Below, one piece after another: positions 16,935 to 27,532 of a DNA stretch of 64,000 nucleotides. The stretch lies in NCBI RefSeq assembly GCF_002846365.1, contig NZ_PJMW01000002.1:2914001-2978000 (forward strand), in the 5' to 3' direction. Each line of letters starts with the position of its first letter. Positions within the stretch are counted from its first letter, which is position 1. The position numbers and the translations under genes are program-made. Source of the stretch: Nocardia fluminea. GTDB lineage: Bacteria > Actinomycetota > Actinomycetes > Mycobacteriales > Mycobacteriaceae. Under the pieces are notes generated by a model. The model worked only from the letters and a program-made list of their open reading frames with translations. It searched no databases and was not told where the DNA came from.

Positions 16935-18077
16935 ATGAGTGAGCTGGGATTCTCCACCAGGGCCGTGCACGCCGGATACGAACCCGATCCTCAGACCGGT
17001 GCGGTCAATGTGCCCATCTACGCGAGCTCGACCTTCGCCCAGGACGGCGTCGGCGGCATGCGCGGTGGCTACGAGTACGCGCGCACCGGCAACCCCACCC
17101 GCACGGCGCTGGAAGCCAACCTCGCGGCCCTCGAATCGGGCACGTACGGGCGCGCCTTCGCCTCGGGCATGGCGGCCACCGACTGTGCGCTGCGCGCGAT
17201 GCTGCGCCCCGGCGATCACATCGTGATCCCCGACGACGCCTACGGCGGCACGTTCCGGCTCATCGACAAGGTCTTCAGCCAGTGGGGCATCGAGCACTCG
17301 CCCGCCCACATCGCCGACCTCGACGCGGTGCGCGCGGCCATCCGGCCCAACACCAAGCTGGTGTGGATCGAGACGCCGACCAACCCGCTGCTGAGCATCG
17401 GCGACATCCCGCAGCTGGCCGATATCGCCCACGAGGCCGACGCGAAGCTGGTGGTGGACAACACCTTCGCGACCCCGTACCTGCAGCAGCCACTGCTGCT
17501 CGGCGCCGACGTGGTGCTGCACTCGACCACCAAGTACATCGGCGGTCACTCCGACGTCGTCGGCGGCGCGCTGATCACCAACAGCGCCGACCTCGACTCC
17601 GACTTCGCGTTCCTGCAGAACGGCGCGGGCGCGGTGCCCGGCCCGTTCGACGCCTTCCTCACCATGCGCGGCATCAAGACCTTGGCCGTGCGGATGGAGA
17701 AGCACTGCGACAACGCCGAGGTCATCGCGGAGTTCTTGACCAACCATCCGGCCATCTCGCAGGTCATCTACCCCGGTCTGCCCACGCACCCCGGCTACGA
17801 GATCGCGCAGAAGCAGATGCGCCGCAGCGGCGGCATGATCTCGGTGCGCCTGGCCGGCGGCCGGGAAGCGGCACTGAAGTTCTGCTCGCGGACCGAGATC
17901 TTCACGCTGGCCGAATCGCTGGGTGGTGTCGAATCGCTCATCGAGCACCCTGGGGCGATGACCCACGCCAGCACCGAGGGCTCGGCGCTGGAAGTCCCCG
18001 CGGACCTGGTCCGGCTCTCGGTCGGCATCGAGGACATCAGCGATCTGCTCGCCGATGTCGAGCAGGCGCTGAGCTGA
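16935..18077 (+). CDS. metB: Cystathionine gamma-synthase
   Basis: 380-residue Cys/Met-metabolism PLP enzyme (MetB group): makes cystathionine from an activated homoserine and cysteine. PLP lysine in STTKYIGGHSDV (Lys200); substrate block YEYARTGNPTR near residue 50; C-terminal EHPGAMTH and SVGIED motifs. Cystathionine gamma-lyase activity is a close alternative. ATG 16935 has TAGTCT ending six bases upstream; a GTG three bases earlier is possible. Followed by a strong terminator. Conserved metB-greA neighbourhood of mycobacteria. Confidence 0.9.
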   Translation: MSELGFSTRAVHAGYEPDPQTGAVNVPIYASSTFAQDGVGGMRGGYEYARTGNPTRTALEANLAALESGTYGRAFASGMAATDCALRAMLRPGDHIVIPDDAYGGTFRLIDKVFSQWGIEHSPAHIADLDAVRAAIRPNTKLVWIETPTNPLLSIGDIPQLADIAHEADAKLVVDNTFATPYLQQPLLLGADVVLHSTTKYIGGHSDVVGGALITNSADLDSDFAFLQNGAGAVPGPFDAFLTMRGIKTLAVRMEKHCDNAEVIAEFLTNHPAISQVIYPGLPTHPGYEIAQKQMRRSGGMISVRLAGGREAALKFCSRTEIFTLAESLGGVESLIEHPGAMTHASTEGSALEVPADLVRLSVGIEDISDLLADVEQALS

Positions 18078-18098
18078 GCGGGACTCCCACGCATGACG

Positions 18099-18133
18099 AA
18101 GCGGCCGCATCCGGATACCGGATGCGGCCGCTT
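18099..18133. terminator. Bidirectional terminator between metB and greA
   Basis: Perfect 16-bp stem (AAGCGGCCGCATCCGG) with a 3-nt loop, A-rich on the left edge, between convergent genes. Confidence 0.88.
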
Positions 18134-18167
18134 GCGTTCGGGTTCTGGTCGTTCGGGTTCAGCGAGA

Positions 18168-18659
18168 TCAGCTGTGGTACGGCTCCGCGCTGACCAGCGT
18201 CACCTTCATGGTGTTGCCGTTGGGGAGTGTGTACTCGCGGGTCTCGCCCACCTTGGCGTCGATCAGCGCGCCGCCCAGCGGCGAGTTCGGCGAGTAGGCC
18301 TCGAGGCCGGTGGCGCCGAGTCCCTCTTCGCGGGTCGCGATCAGGAAGGTCTCGGTATCGGCGGAGTCGCCGTCGTAGTAGACCGTGACGACCGAACCCG
18401 GCAGCGCCACACCGGATTTGGTGGGGGCGACGCCGACCTTGGCGTTGTTCAGCAGTTCCTGCAGCTGGCGGATACGCGCCTCCTGCTGACCCTGCTCCTC
18501 ACGCGCGGCGTGGTAGCCACCGTTCTCCTTGAGGTCGCCTTCTTCGCGGCGCTCGTTGATCTCGGCGGCAATGACCGGACGATTGGCAATGAGCGAGTCC
18601 AACTCACCCTTGAGCCTGTCGTGCGACTCCTGGGTAAGCCAGGTCACATTCTCGGTCAT
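18168..18659 (-). CDS. greA: Transcription elongation factor GreA
   Basis: 163 residues, normal GreA length. N-terminal coiled-coil (about 5-75) with tip acidic residues in [18 protein letters not shown], and C-terminal FKBP-like domain ending [13 protein letters not shown]. It enters the RNA polymerase secondary channel and stimulates cleavage of backtracked RNA. ATG 18659 is chosen over one three codons earlier because GGGAG is well spaced and the product begins [11 protein letters not shown] as in mycobacterial GreA. Confidence 0.95.
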   Translation of the reverse strand: MTENVTWLTQESHDRLKGELDSLIANRPVIAAEINERREEGDLKENGGYHAAREEQGQQEARIRQLQELLNNAKVGVAPTKSGVALPGSVVTVYYDGDSADTETFLIATREEGLGATGLEAYSPNSPLGGALIDAKVGETREYTLPNGNTMKVTLVSAEPYHS

Positions 18660-18841
18660 CTCGATCACTCCCTAGTAGTTGTTCCCGGCGTACCGGGATT
18701 CCTGAAACCAGCGCGAAACCTCCCGGAGGAGGGCATGCACCAGCCCGACGGCTGGAGCGATCCTGGGGGTGAACCCGATACCCGCAAACAGCACCGCTGG
18801 CCGCCAATGCAGCAAACACGGCTCCGAACCCCGGAACCGTG

Positions 18842-18868
18842 TATGAGACCATTTTAGCATGTCTCATA
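18842..18868. promoter_or_regulatory. Inverted repeat over a possible greA promoter
   Basis: TATGAGAC (18842-18849) and GTCTCATA (18861-18868) flank an AT-rich core that on the minus strand reads TAAAAT (18851-18856), a good -10. It is about 185 bp upstream of greA, leaving a long untranslated leader. Confidence 0.45.
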
Positions 18869-18893
18869 AATATGCAGGTCAGGCCTAGTCAGT

Positions 18894-18984
18894 CGGGCTA
18901 TTCGTCGCTGCGCGCCGGCCTATTGAGCGCTGGTGCGCTGGCCTATTCGGCGCTGGTGCGCTGGCCTATTCGGCGCTGGTGCGC
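18894..18984. repeat. 23-bp tandem repeat across the stop codon of the DUF4307 gene
   Basis: Almost four copies of a 23-bp unit (GGCCTATTCGGCGCTGGTGC plus GCT): 18894-18916 (diverged), 18917-18939, 18940-18962, 18963-18984. The last copy encodes the end of the DUF4307 protein (Arg-Thr-Ser-Ala-Glu-stop), so each copy repeats the C-terminal codons and a stop triplet. Confidence 0.85.
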
Positions 18985-19430
18985 AGATACCCCGGAACCT
19001 GGTCGCTGCAACCGTAGATGTCGCCCGCCGAAGGTCGTGCCGATGTCTTCACCGTAGTGCTGACTTGCACGCTGGTCGAATCCGAGCCGGGCACGAGTAC
19101 TTCGCGTCTGCCCACTTCGGCGCCGTCGCGAGCCATCGCCCGCACGAAGCAGACCACGGCCTGCTGTGGGTCGTCGCGGGTGACCTTGATCCGGACGTCC
19201 AGGGTGGCGTCGTCGACTACCACGTAGCTCAGCTGCTCGGTCTCGATCGGCTTCGGGCCATATTTCTGGAAGCCGAGAAAGGCCGCCGCGAAGCCCGCAG
19301 CCACCACGCCGACACCGAGCAAAACCATCAGCCACAGGCGACGTGCAGGTGGTTTCGTGCCATATCGGTCGGCGTGTCGCGCTGCTGCGGCGGCCGTGGT
19401 CGCGGCGGAGTCCGGTGCGGGCTCGGTCAT
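18966..19430 (-). CDS. DUF4307 single-pass membrane protein
   Basis: 154 residues. Cytoplasmic N-terminus (ADRYGTKPPARRLW), one membrane helix (about 33-54) and an extracytoplasmic beta-rich domain with VVCFVRAMARDGAEVGRREVLVP in parts, the DUF4307 pattern (Rv1081c-like, between greA and mca). ATG 19430 follows GGGAG; an upstream ATG at 19496 is possible but would overlap a TATAGT box. The stop codon lies in a tandem repeat. Function unknown. Confidence 0.82.
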   Translation of the reverse strand: MTEPAPDSAATTAAAAARHADRYGTKPPARRLWLMVLLGVGVVAAGFAAAFLGFQKYGPKPIETEQLSYVVVDDATLDVRIKVTRDDPQQAVVCFVRAMARDGAEVGRREVLVPGSDSTSVQVSTTVKTSARPSAGDIYGCSDQVPGYLRTSAE

Positions 19431-19532
19431 CGGTTTCGCGCTCCCGGGGGTGGTCGGAACAAACAGGGGGTCGGATGGAACTATAGGTAACGACATCTGA
19501 CACCCGCGAGCGAGAGCGACGGTGAACGAGAA

Positions 19533-20417
19533 GTGAGTGGCCTTCGCCTCATGGCAGTGCACGCCCACCCCGACGACGAATCGAGCAAGGGCGCCGCGAC
19601 GACCGCCAGGTACGCCGCGGAGGGCGTCGAGGTGCTCGTCGTGACGCTGACCGGCGGCGAGCGCGGCAGCATCCTGAACCCGGCCATGGACACCCCCGGT
19701 GTGCTGGACCGGATCAACGAGGTCCGGCGCGAGGAGATGGCCGCGGCCGCCCACGCGCTCGGCGTGCGCCAGCACTGGCTGGGATTCGTCGACTCCGGGC
19801 TGCCCGAGGGCGACCCGCTGCCGCCGCTGCCCGAGGGCTGCTTCGCGTTGGTGCCGCTGGAGGAATCCACCGAGGCGCTGGTGCGCGTGATCCGCGAGTT
19901 CAAGCCGCAGGTGATCACCACTTACGACGAGAACGGCGGCTACCCGCACCCGGACCACATCCGCTGCCACGAGGTGTCGATGGCCGCGTACGAGGCGGCG
20001 GGCGATCCCACGAAGTTCCCCGACGCGGGCGAACCGTGGACGCCGCTCAAGCTCTACTACGACCACGGCTTCAGCATGAAGCGCCTGGAGACCTTCGCCG
20101 AGGAGTACGAGCGCATCGGTGAACCGTTCCCGCTGCAGGAGTGGCTGGACCGGATGAAGCAGTACCAGGCGGCCCGCGGCGACATCATGGGCCGGGTCAC
20201 CACTCAGATCGAATGCTCGAAATACTTCCCCCAGCGTGACGACGCCCTGCGCGCCCACGCGACCCAGATCGATCCCAACGGCGCGTTCTTCGCGATCCCG
20301 TTGGAGATGCAGCAGCGGCTCTGGCCGACAGAGGAGTTCGAATTGGCCAAGACGCGCGTGTCAACCGCTATCCCGGAGACCGACCTGTTCGCCGGCATCG
20401 AGGACGGCGACCGGTGA
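19533..20417 (+). CDS. mca: Mycothiol S-conjugate amidase
   Basis: 294 residues. Cleaves mycothiol conjugates of electrophiles and drugs to mercapturic acids and GlcN-Ins in detoxification. LmbE-fold zinc site: AHPDDE (11-16) and HPDH (139-142). The C-terminal region [21 protein letters not shown] with PNGAFFAIP matches Mca rather than MshB. GTG start at 19533. The stop overlaps the start of a small membrane gene (TGATG), as in the mycobacterial mca locus. Marks the host as an actinomycete that makes mycothiol. Confidence 0.95.
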   Translation: MSGLRLMAVHAHPDDESSKGAATTARYAAEGVEVLVVTLTGGERGSILNPAMDTPGVLDRINEVRREEMAAAAHALGVRQHWLGFVDSGLPEGDPLPPLPEGCFALVPLEESTEALVRVIREFKPQVITTYDENGGYPHPDHIRCHEVSMAAYEAAGDPTKFPDAGEPWTPLKLYYDHGFSMKRLETFAEEYERIGEPFPLQEWLDRMKQYQAARGDIMGRVTTQIECSKYFPQRDDALRAHATQIDPNGAFFAIPLEMQQRLWPTEEFELAKTRVSTAIPETDLFAGIEDGDR

Positions 20418-20662
20418 TGTTGGTCTACCTCGCACAGCAACCCACCGGCCCCGAATTCGGCAAGGCCTCCCCGCTCGGCCTGCTGGTCATCCTGATCCTG
20501 CTGGCGGGCACGGTGCTGCTGGTTCGCTCGATGAACAAGCACCTCAAGAGCCTGCCCGAAACGTTCGAACCCGAGCACCCGGAACCGGATCAGCAGGCCG
20601 ACGACGGCACCGAGCCCGGCGTGATCACCGTCGAGGATTCCGAACCGAAGCAGAGCTCCTAA
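20417..20662 (+). CDS. Small membrane protein coupled to mca
   Basis: 81 residues: one membrane helix (about 18-38), then an acidic cytoplasmic or extracytoplasmic tail (EPEHPEPDQQADD). Its ATG shares a base with the mca stop, so translation is coupled. Corresponds in place and size to Rv1083. Its stop overlaps the convergent gene ending at 20659 by four bases. Function unknown. Confidence 0.72.
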   Translation: MLVYLAQQPTGPEFGKASPLGLLVILILLAGTVLLVRSMNKHLKSLPETFEPEHPEPDQQADDGTEPGVITVEDSEPKQSS

Positions 20663-20925
20663 CGCGCCGCGGAGAGGTCGGCGACGAGTTCGCCGACCAG
20701 GTCACGCGCGGTGACGGCGTGTTCGGCCACCGACCGCGGCGCGCCGCTGGTGCTCAACTCGATCATCGTGTTCATCAGGCCGAACAACGCGATCAGTTGG
20801 CGTAGTGCGGCGCGGCGCTCGGAGACGGTCATCGGCGCGGTGGTCGTCGGCAGGTTCACGACTATGGGATCGTCGCTGTTCACGCGTTCGTTTCTGCCGA
20901 TATCCAATCGAGGCCGTGCGCGCAC
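20659..20925 (-). CDS. Small hypothetical protein coupled to NUDIX gene
   Basis: 88 residues (or 74 if the internal GTG at 20883 is used). Helical, with ERRAALRQLIALFGLMNTMIE in two parts and ELVADLSAAR at the end. The GTG at 20925 overlaps the NUDIX stop (TAGTG), suggesting translational coupling. No family recognised. Confidence 0.5.
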   Translation of the reverse strand: MRARPRLDIGRNERVNSDDPIVVNLPTTTAPMTVSERRAALRQLIALFGLMNTMIELSTSGAPRSVAEHAVTARDLVGELVADLSAAR

Positions 20926-21323
20926 TACCAGTCGATCAGGTCGAGTTCGTGCAGGCGCCGGAACACCATCATCGAACCGGGCGCGACGTGCTCCATCGCG
21001 GCGTATTCACTCACGGTGAAGTAGCGGAATTCGGCGATTTCGCCGGTGGCGAAGGGTTCTCCGGTGAGTTCGGCCCGGAAACAGGTCATGTGCAGGCCGG
21101 TGTTGCGGCGGTGCCCGAACGCTTCGGCCTCGAAGACGCCGAACTCGGCGACCCCGGCCAGGCCGACGCCGAGTTCTTCCTCGATCTCGCGATGTAGCGC
21201 CTGTAAAGGGGTCTCGCCGGGGTCGATCTTGCCGCCCGCCATGTAGAAGACATCCTTGCCTTCGGGACGCGTCTGAATCAGCCTGCGGTCGCGGACATGG
21301 GCGAGGGCGGCGGTGCGGATCAT
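20925..21323 (-). CDS. NUDIX hydrolase
   Basis: 132 residues. Complete Nudix box G-x5-E-x7-REIEEELGV at residues 31-53 (catalytic glutamates 46-50). Short MutT-like enzyme, hydrolysing nucleoside diphosphate-linked substrates; exact substrate unknown. The ATG at 21323 has TAAAGT ending seven bases upstream, fitting a leaderless start, and makes the product begin MIRTAALAHVRDRR as usual for the family. Confidence 0.87.
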   Translation of the reverse strand: MIRTAALAHVRDRRLIQTRPEGKDVFYMAGGKIDPGETPLQALHREIEEELGVGLAGVAEFGVFEAEAFGHRRNTGLHMTCFRAELTGEPFATGEIAEFRYFTVSEYAAMEHVAPGSMMVFRRLHELDLIDW

Positions 21324-21397
21324 GGGAATCACTTTAAGGAGGGATCGGCCGTGTCTCATGCCGAACGTGCTCCGCGTCACGCAGTGTCTGGGTCAGC

Positions 21398-22267
21398 TCA
21401 CGAACGAGGTGCTGGTTCGACGACCGAGGTTTCGGCGGCGGCCAGCGAGTCGGCGCGCGAGGTGTCCTTGAGGTCGACTCCCGAACGGCCGAGCGCGCGA
21501 GCGCCCGCGACCAGCCCCGCCACCACGCGAGCGGCGTCGGTGTAGGTGAGTCCGTCGGGCGGGTGGATATTGGAGACGCAGTTGCGTTCGGCGTCGGCGC
21601 GGCCAGGGCGCGGCAGATGCGTGAGGTAGATGCCGAGGCTGTCGGCGACCGAGAGGCCGGGGCGTTCGCCGATCAGCACCAGGACCGTACGCACGCCCAT
21701 CGCTGCGGCGATGTGGTCGCCCAGCGCGACTCTGGCCTGGGTGGCGATGACCGGCGGGGCCAGGGTGTAGCTGTCGCCGAGTTCGGCGGACAGGGCGGCG
21801 AGAAGACCGGGGGCGTGGTCGGCGAGGGCGAGCGGGGAGAGCCCGTCGGCGAGGACGAAGCCGATGTCGGCGCCGGTCTCGGTGACGACGGTGAGGTCGC
21901 CGGGCACTCTGCCGAGATCGGGACGCCGGAGGTACTCGGCGCGATCGGCCGCCCTGCTGGCGACGGTCACCGGCGCGCCGAGCCCGACGGCCGCGATCCG
22001 CTCGGTGAGGGCCGCCACGTCCAGGGGAAGGTGAACGGCGTCGCGGGCAGCCGCGTGGGCGGCGCGTAAGGCGAGGACGTCTGTCGTCGGCAACGCGTCG
22101 CCGGTCCGGCCCAGTCCGATCCTGGCTTGCGTGCTGCCCCGCAGCGCGCCCCAGAAGTCTTCGGCCACAGCGGATTCCGATGGCTCGGCGGGAGGTGCCA
22201 CGGAGGCCGCGGCGTGCGGGGAATCCGCTCGATCGCGTGACATAGCTGAGTCGTCCGTGCTCGGCAT
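21398..22267 (-). CDS. eutC: Ethanolamine ammonia-lyase small subunit
   Basis: 289 residues. Partner of EutB in adenosylcobalamin-dependent cleavage of ethanolamine to acetaldehyde and ammonia. Family blocks: RIGLGRTGDALPT, VLIGERPGLS, SLGIYLTH and ERNCVSNIHPPDGL. ATG 22267 follows GGGAG; an ATG at 22381 that overlaps the eutB stop (ATGA) would add 38 residues of low similarity. Last gene of the eat-eutB-eutC unit. Confidence 0.92.
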   Translation of the reverse strand: MPSTDDSAMSRDRADSPHAAASVAPPAEPSESAVAEDFWGALRGSTQARIGLGRTGDALPTTDVLALRAAHAAARDAVHLPLDVAALTERIAAVGLGAPVTVASRAADRAEYLRRPDLGRVPGDLTVVTETGADIGFVLADGLSPLALADHAPGLLAALSAELGDSYTLAPPVIATQARVALGDHIAAAMGVRTVLVLIGERPGLSVADSLGIYLTHLPRPGRADAERNCVSNIHPPDGLTYTDAARVVAGLVAGARALGRSGVDLKDTSRADSLAAAETSVVEPAPRS

Positions 22268-22377
22268 CTGTGGCTCCCGGCTCCGGTAGGCGAGATCATG
22301 AGGGTGTCGTCCATCGGCGTTCGGTTCCACGGCCGGCGAACAGTGCTGGGGTGCGGCCTGTCGCGGCTCGTCCGCGA

Positions 22378-23790
22378 TCATCTCGAGGCCGTCAGCGCGC
22401 GGAGTGGCGAGGACAGCGGTTCCACCTGTCGCACACGGCCGTTCGCGTCGAGCATGCCCAGGCCCGAGAGCCAGGTCTCGAATTCCGGTGCGGGGCGCAG
22501 GTTCAGGACCTGGCGGGCGTAGAGGGCGTCGTGGAAGCTGAGGCTCTGGTAGCCGAGCATCACGTCGTCGGCGCCGGGCACCGCGATGACGAAGGCGCAA
22601 CCTGCCGCGCCCAACAGGGTGAGCAGCGTGTCCATGTCGTCCTGGTCGGCCTCGGCGTGGTTGGTGTAGCAGACATCCACGCCCATCGGCAGGCCGAGCA
22701 GTTTGCCGCAGAAATGATCCTCGAGTCCGGCCCGAATGATCTGCTTCCCGTCGTACAGGTACTCGGGCCCGATGAATCCGACGACCGTATTCACCAGGAG
22801 CGGTCGCAGATCCCGGGCCACGGCGTAGGCGCGCGCTTCCAGCGTCTGCTGGTCCACGGGCCGATCACCGACGCCGAGATGGGCATTCGCGCTCAGCGCG
22901 GAGCCCTGCCCGGTTTCGAGGTACATCACGTTGTCGCCGACGGTGCCGCGCCGCAGCGACCGCCCCGCCTCGTTCCCTTCGCGCAGCAGTGAGATGTTCA
23001 CGCCGAAGCCGGTATTCGCGCCCTCGGTGCCCGCCACCGACTGGAACACCAGGTCCACCGGCGCACCGGCCTCGATCAACCCGATGGTCGTGGTGACGTG
23101 GGAGAGCACGCACGACTGCGTGGGGATGTCGAAGCGCAACCGCACGTCGTCGAGCAGCTGCAGCAGATCCGCGGTGGCCCGCGGCGAATCGGTGGCCGGG
23201 TTGATCCCGATCACCGCGTCGCCGCAGCCGAGCAGCAGCCCGTCCAGGGTGGCGGCGGCGATCCCCCGCGGATCGTCGGTGGGATGGTTGGGCTGCAACC
23301 GCGTGCTCAACCGGCCGGGCAGGCCGATGGTGGTGCGGAAACCCGCCGTCACCTCGGCCGCCTTGGCCACCGCGATCAGGTCCTGATTGCGCATGATCTT
23401 GCTGACCGCGGCCACCATCTCCGGCGTCAGCCCGGGCGACACCGCGGTCAGGGTCGCCGCCGAATCCTCGGTGGCGGCGACGGCGAGCAACCAGTCCCGC
23501 AGCCCGCCGACGGTCAGATGCGCGATCGGCCCGAAGGCCGGCCGGTCGTGTGTGTCGATGATCAGCCGGGTGACCTCGTCGGTTTCGTACGGCACCAGCA
23601 CGTCGCTCAGGAACGTGGTCAGCGGCACCTCCGCCAAGGCCCACTGCGCCGCGGCACGTTCGGCGTCGGTGCCCGCCGCGCATCCGGCGAGTTCGTCGCC
23701 GCTGCGCAGGGGCGTGGCCTTCGCCATCAGCTCGATCAAGCCGTCGAAGGTGTAGGTCGTGACGCCGATTGTGCTGCGGTACACGGTCAT
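22378..23790 (-). CDS. eutB: Ethanolamine ammonia-lyase large subunit
   Basis: 470 residues, expected length. TIM-barrel catalytic subunit binding ethanolamine and B12. Recognisable blocks: FGPIAHLTVGGLRDWL, LGCGDAVIGINPATDS, FQSVAGTEGANTGFG and YTNHAEADQDDMDTLL. ATG 23790 follows AAAGGGA. No microcompartment shell genes (eutS, M, N, L, K) are nearby, so this is the simple cytosolic pathway. B12 must come from elsewhere; no cobalamin riboswitch is apparent. Confidence 0.95.
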   Translation of the reverse strand: MTVYRSTIGVTTYTFDGLIELMAKATPLRSGDELAGCAAGTDAERAAAQWALAEVPLTTFLSDVLVPYETDEVTRLIIDTHDRPAFGPIAHLTVGGLRDWLLAVAATEDSAATLTAVSPGLTPEMVAAVSKIMRNQDLIAVAKAAEVTAGFRTTIGLPGRLSTRLQPNHPTDDPRGIAAATLDGLLLGCGDAVIGINPATDSPRATADLLQLLDDVRLRFDIPTQSCVLSHVTTTIGLIEAGAPVDLVFQSVAGTEGANTGFGVNISLLREGNEAGRSLRRGTVGDNVMYLETGQGSALSANAHLGVGDRPVDQQTLEARAYAVARDLRPLLVNTVVGFIGPEYLYDGKQIIRAGLEDHFCGKLLGLPMGVDVCYTNHAEADQDDMDTLLTLLGAAGCAFVIAVPGADDVMLGYQSLSFHDALYARQVLNLRPAPEFETWLSGLGMLDANGRVRQVEPLSSPLRALTASR

Positions 23791-23839
23791 CGGGTCCCTT
23801 TCGAAAGAATGTGCCTGCCGAGCGGATTCGCGAGGTGAG

Positions 23840-25267
23840 TTACTCCAATTCGGATTCCGCTTCCGCGAGCGCCGCGAACTCCTCGTCCGGCGATTTGGCG
23901 ACCAGGTGTTTGCGACTGTAGAGCCCGAAGTAGGCCATGAAGGCCACGAACACACCGAGGGTCCACAGCGCGGCGGTCGGGTCGACCAGGAAGGTCGCTG
24001 CCACCGACGCGGCCGCGATGACCAGCGCGAAGCCCGTGGTGGCGATGCCGCCCGGGGTCCGATACGGACGCGGCATGTTCGGTTCGCGCCGGCGCAGCAC
24101 GATGTGGCTCACCATCATCAGCACGTAGCTCACGGCCGCGCCGAACACCGCCATGTTCAGCAGCATCGCGCCCTTGCCGGTGAGCGACAGCGCGAAGCCG
24201 ATGATGCCGGGCACGATCAGCGCCAGCATCGGGGCCTTGCGGGAGTTGGTCACCGACAGGACCGTGGGCAGGTAGCCGGCGCGCGAGAGCGCGAAGGTCT
24301 GGCGGGAGTAGGCGTAGATGATCGAGAAGAAGCTGGCGACCAGACCGGCCAGGCCGATGTAGTTGACCACCTTGGCCGCCGAGCTGTCGCCCAGTGCTTC
24401 CACCAGGGGGTTGCCCGACGACGATGCGCTCTGGGCGCCGAGCGCGCCGGTCACCAGGAACAGCACCACCGCGCCGGTGACGCACAGCAGCAGCATCGCG
24501 ACGATGATGCCCTTGGGCACGTTCTTCTCCGGCTCGCTGGCCTCCTCGGCGGCCAGCGGCACGCCTTCGACGGCGAGGAAGAACCAGATCGCGAACGGGA
24601 TGGCGGCCCAGATGCCCAAATAACCGAAGGGCAGGAACGACGACGAGCCGGTGGCCTCGGGGTCGGCCGCGATGTTGGTCAGGTTGGCCGCGTCGAACTC
24701 GCCGACGGCCGCGAAGGCGAAGATCGCCAGACCGACCAGCGCGATCGCGGTGATCACGAACATTGCCTTGAGCGCCTCGCCCGCACCGGCCAGGTGGATG
24801 CCGATGAACAGCGCGTACACCGCCAGATACACCCACCACCCGTCGGTGATCCCGAACAGGTTCAGCGATTCCACGTAGGCGCCGATGAAGGTGGCGATGG
24901 CAGCGGGGGCGATGGCGTATTCGATGAGAATCGCTGTGCCGGTGGCGAACCCGCCCCACGGTCCGAGCGCGCGCCGGGCGAAGGTGTAGCCGCCGCCCGC
25001 CGCGGGCAGCGCCGAGGACAGTTCGGCCATGCCGAGCACCATCGCCAGATACATCGCGGCGATGACGATCGTGGCGATCAGCAGTCCGCCGAAGCCGCCC
25101 TCGGCGAGGCCGAAGTTCCAGCCGGAGAAGTCGCCGGAGATCACGTAGCTCACGCCGAGTCCCGCGAGCAGCACCCAGCCCGCCGAGCCCTTGCGCAGGG
25201 TGCGTTTGGCGAGATAGTCGTCGACCGGTGCGCCCTCGCCGGTGGCGGGGCTGATTTCTGTACTCAC
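23840..25267 (-). CDS. eat: Ethanolamine permease (APC superfamily)
   Basis: 475-residue amino-acid/polyamine/organocation permease with about twelve membrane helices. Placement directly before eutB, and blocks SYVISGDFSGWNFGL and FLAVEGVPLAAEEASEPEKNVPKG (parts), point to the ethanolamine permease group. GTG 25267 chosen because AGGAG lies seven bases upstream; upstream ATGs at 25288 and 25282 would place the ribosome site inside the gene. A TTGA-N7-TTGA site lies 58 bp upstream. Confidence 0.88.
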   Translation of the reverse strand: MSTEISPATGEGAPVDDYLAKRTLRKGSAGWVLLAGLGVSYVISGDFSGWNFGLAEGGFGGLLIATIVIAAMYLAMVLGMAELSSALPAAGGGYTFARRALGPWGGFATGTAILIEYAIAPAAIATFIGAYVESLNLFGITDGWWVYLAVYALFIGIHLAGAGEALKAMFVITAIALVGLAIFAFAAVGEFDAANLTNIAADPEATGSSSFLPFGYLGIWAAIPFAIWFFLAVEGVPLAAEEASEPEKNVPKGIIVAMLLLCVTGAVVLFLVTGALGAQSASSSGNPLVEALGDSSAAKVVNYIGLAGLVASFFSIIYAYSRQTFALSRAGYLPTVLSVTNSRKAPMLALIVPGIIGFALSLTGKGAMLLNMAVFGAAVSYVLMMVSHIVLRRREPNMPRPYRTPGGIATTGFALVIAAASVAATFLVDPTAALWTLGVFVAFMAYFGLYSRKHLVAKSPDEEFAALAEAESELE

Positions 25268-25324
25268 GTGGGGGCTCCTCATCAACAAGCAAAGCGCGTT
25301 CGCCCGGCAACGGTGATCGTCGAG

Positions 25325-25343
25325 GGTTGAAGAATGGTTGACG
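25325..25343 (-). promoter_or_regulatory. Candidate activator site upstream of eat
   Basis: GGTTGAAGAATGGTTGACG: two TTGA elements 11 bp apart, 58 bp from the eat start. It matches a site at 27388-27406 in 15 of 19 positions. Confidence 0.5.
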
Positions 25344-25365
25344 ACTGTTACGGCCGTGGATCCGT

Positions 25366-25400
25366 CAGGTCAGCGGTGCGTATCGAGCACCGCTGACCTG
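25366..25400 (-). terminator. Hairpin downstream of the DUF779 gene
   Basis: Perfect 14-bp stem (CAGGTCAGCGGTGC) with a 7-nt loop between the DUF779 stop and the eat promoter. It should separate the two eut transcription units. Confidence 0.75.
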
Positions 25401-25430
25401 CGAAAACAATCTGTTTACGGGTGTTTCAGA

Positions 25431-25810
25431 TCACCCGGTGATCGGCGGCGGCGCCGTGTCGAGCGCGGCCGCTTCCTCGTCGGTGAACAGGCGTGAGCGG
25501 ATCAGGAACCGCACGCCCTCGGGAGCTTCGAGCGAGAACCCGCCGCCGCGTCCCGGCACCACGTCGACGGTGAGATGGGTGTGTTTCCAGTACTCGAACT
25601 GGTCGGCGCTCATCCAGAACGGCGTGTCGCCGGGCAGGTATCCGAGCAGCACGTCCGAACCGCCCACCCGGAATTCCCCCCGCGGATAACACATCGGCGA
25701 GCTGCCGTCGCAGCACCCGCCGGACTGGTGGAACATGACCGGGCCGTGCTGCCCGGTCAGGTCCCGCAGCAGCGCCGCCGCCTGTTCGGTGAGGTCGACG
25801 CGCTGCACCA

Positions 25811-25811
<1 letters not shown>
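25431..25811 (-). CDS. DUF779 protein
   Basis: 126 residues. DUF779 proteins travel with acetaldehyde dehydrogenases and have a conserved HQSGGCCDGSSPMC motif (here about residues 28-41) that could bind a metal or thiol. A second block is DTPFWMSADQFEYWKHTHLTVDVVPGRGGGFSLE, read in parts. The ATG overlaps the aldehyde dehydrogenase stop (ATGA), so the two are co-translated. Exact role unknown. Confidence 0.9.
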
Positions 25812-27328
<1,517 letters not shown>

Positions 27329-27387
27329 GTGCGGTGGCTCCTCGCTGATTCCGATGAATCGTGACGCCCATCACTATCCCTGTTCAG

Positions 27388-27406
27388 GGTTGATGAAACG
27401 TTGAAG
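27388..27406 (-). promoter_or_regulatory. Candidate activator site upstream of the aldehyde dehydrogenase gene
   Basis: GGTTGATGAAACGTTGAAG, 60 bp from the start codon. Same sequence type, orientation and distance as the site before eat. Confidence 0.5.
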
Positions 27407-27418
27407 CCGTGTCTATTG

Positions 27419-27532
27419 GCGGCTGGCGCCGCGGTTCTCGGCGCTCGACTCCGCCTCTTCCCTCCCTCCGGGTACTCCTTCGTCGCACCCTCCGCTCAGT
27501 CCAGAGGCGGAGGCGCGCCGAGAACAAGGGCG
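27419..27532. repeat. Large intergenic hairpin element (copy A)
   Basis: Begins GGCGGCTGGCGCCGCGG; left arm 27434-27458 (GTTCTCGGCGC...CCGCCTCT), right arm 27503-27525, with loop sequence CTCCTTCGTCGC at its centre. It lies directly after the GAF regulator gene and shares its opening and loop core with a copy at 62083-62189. Confidence 0.65.
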
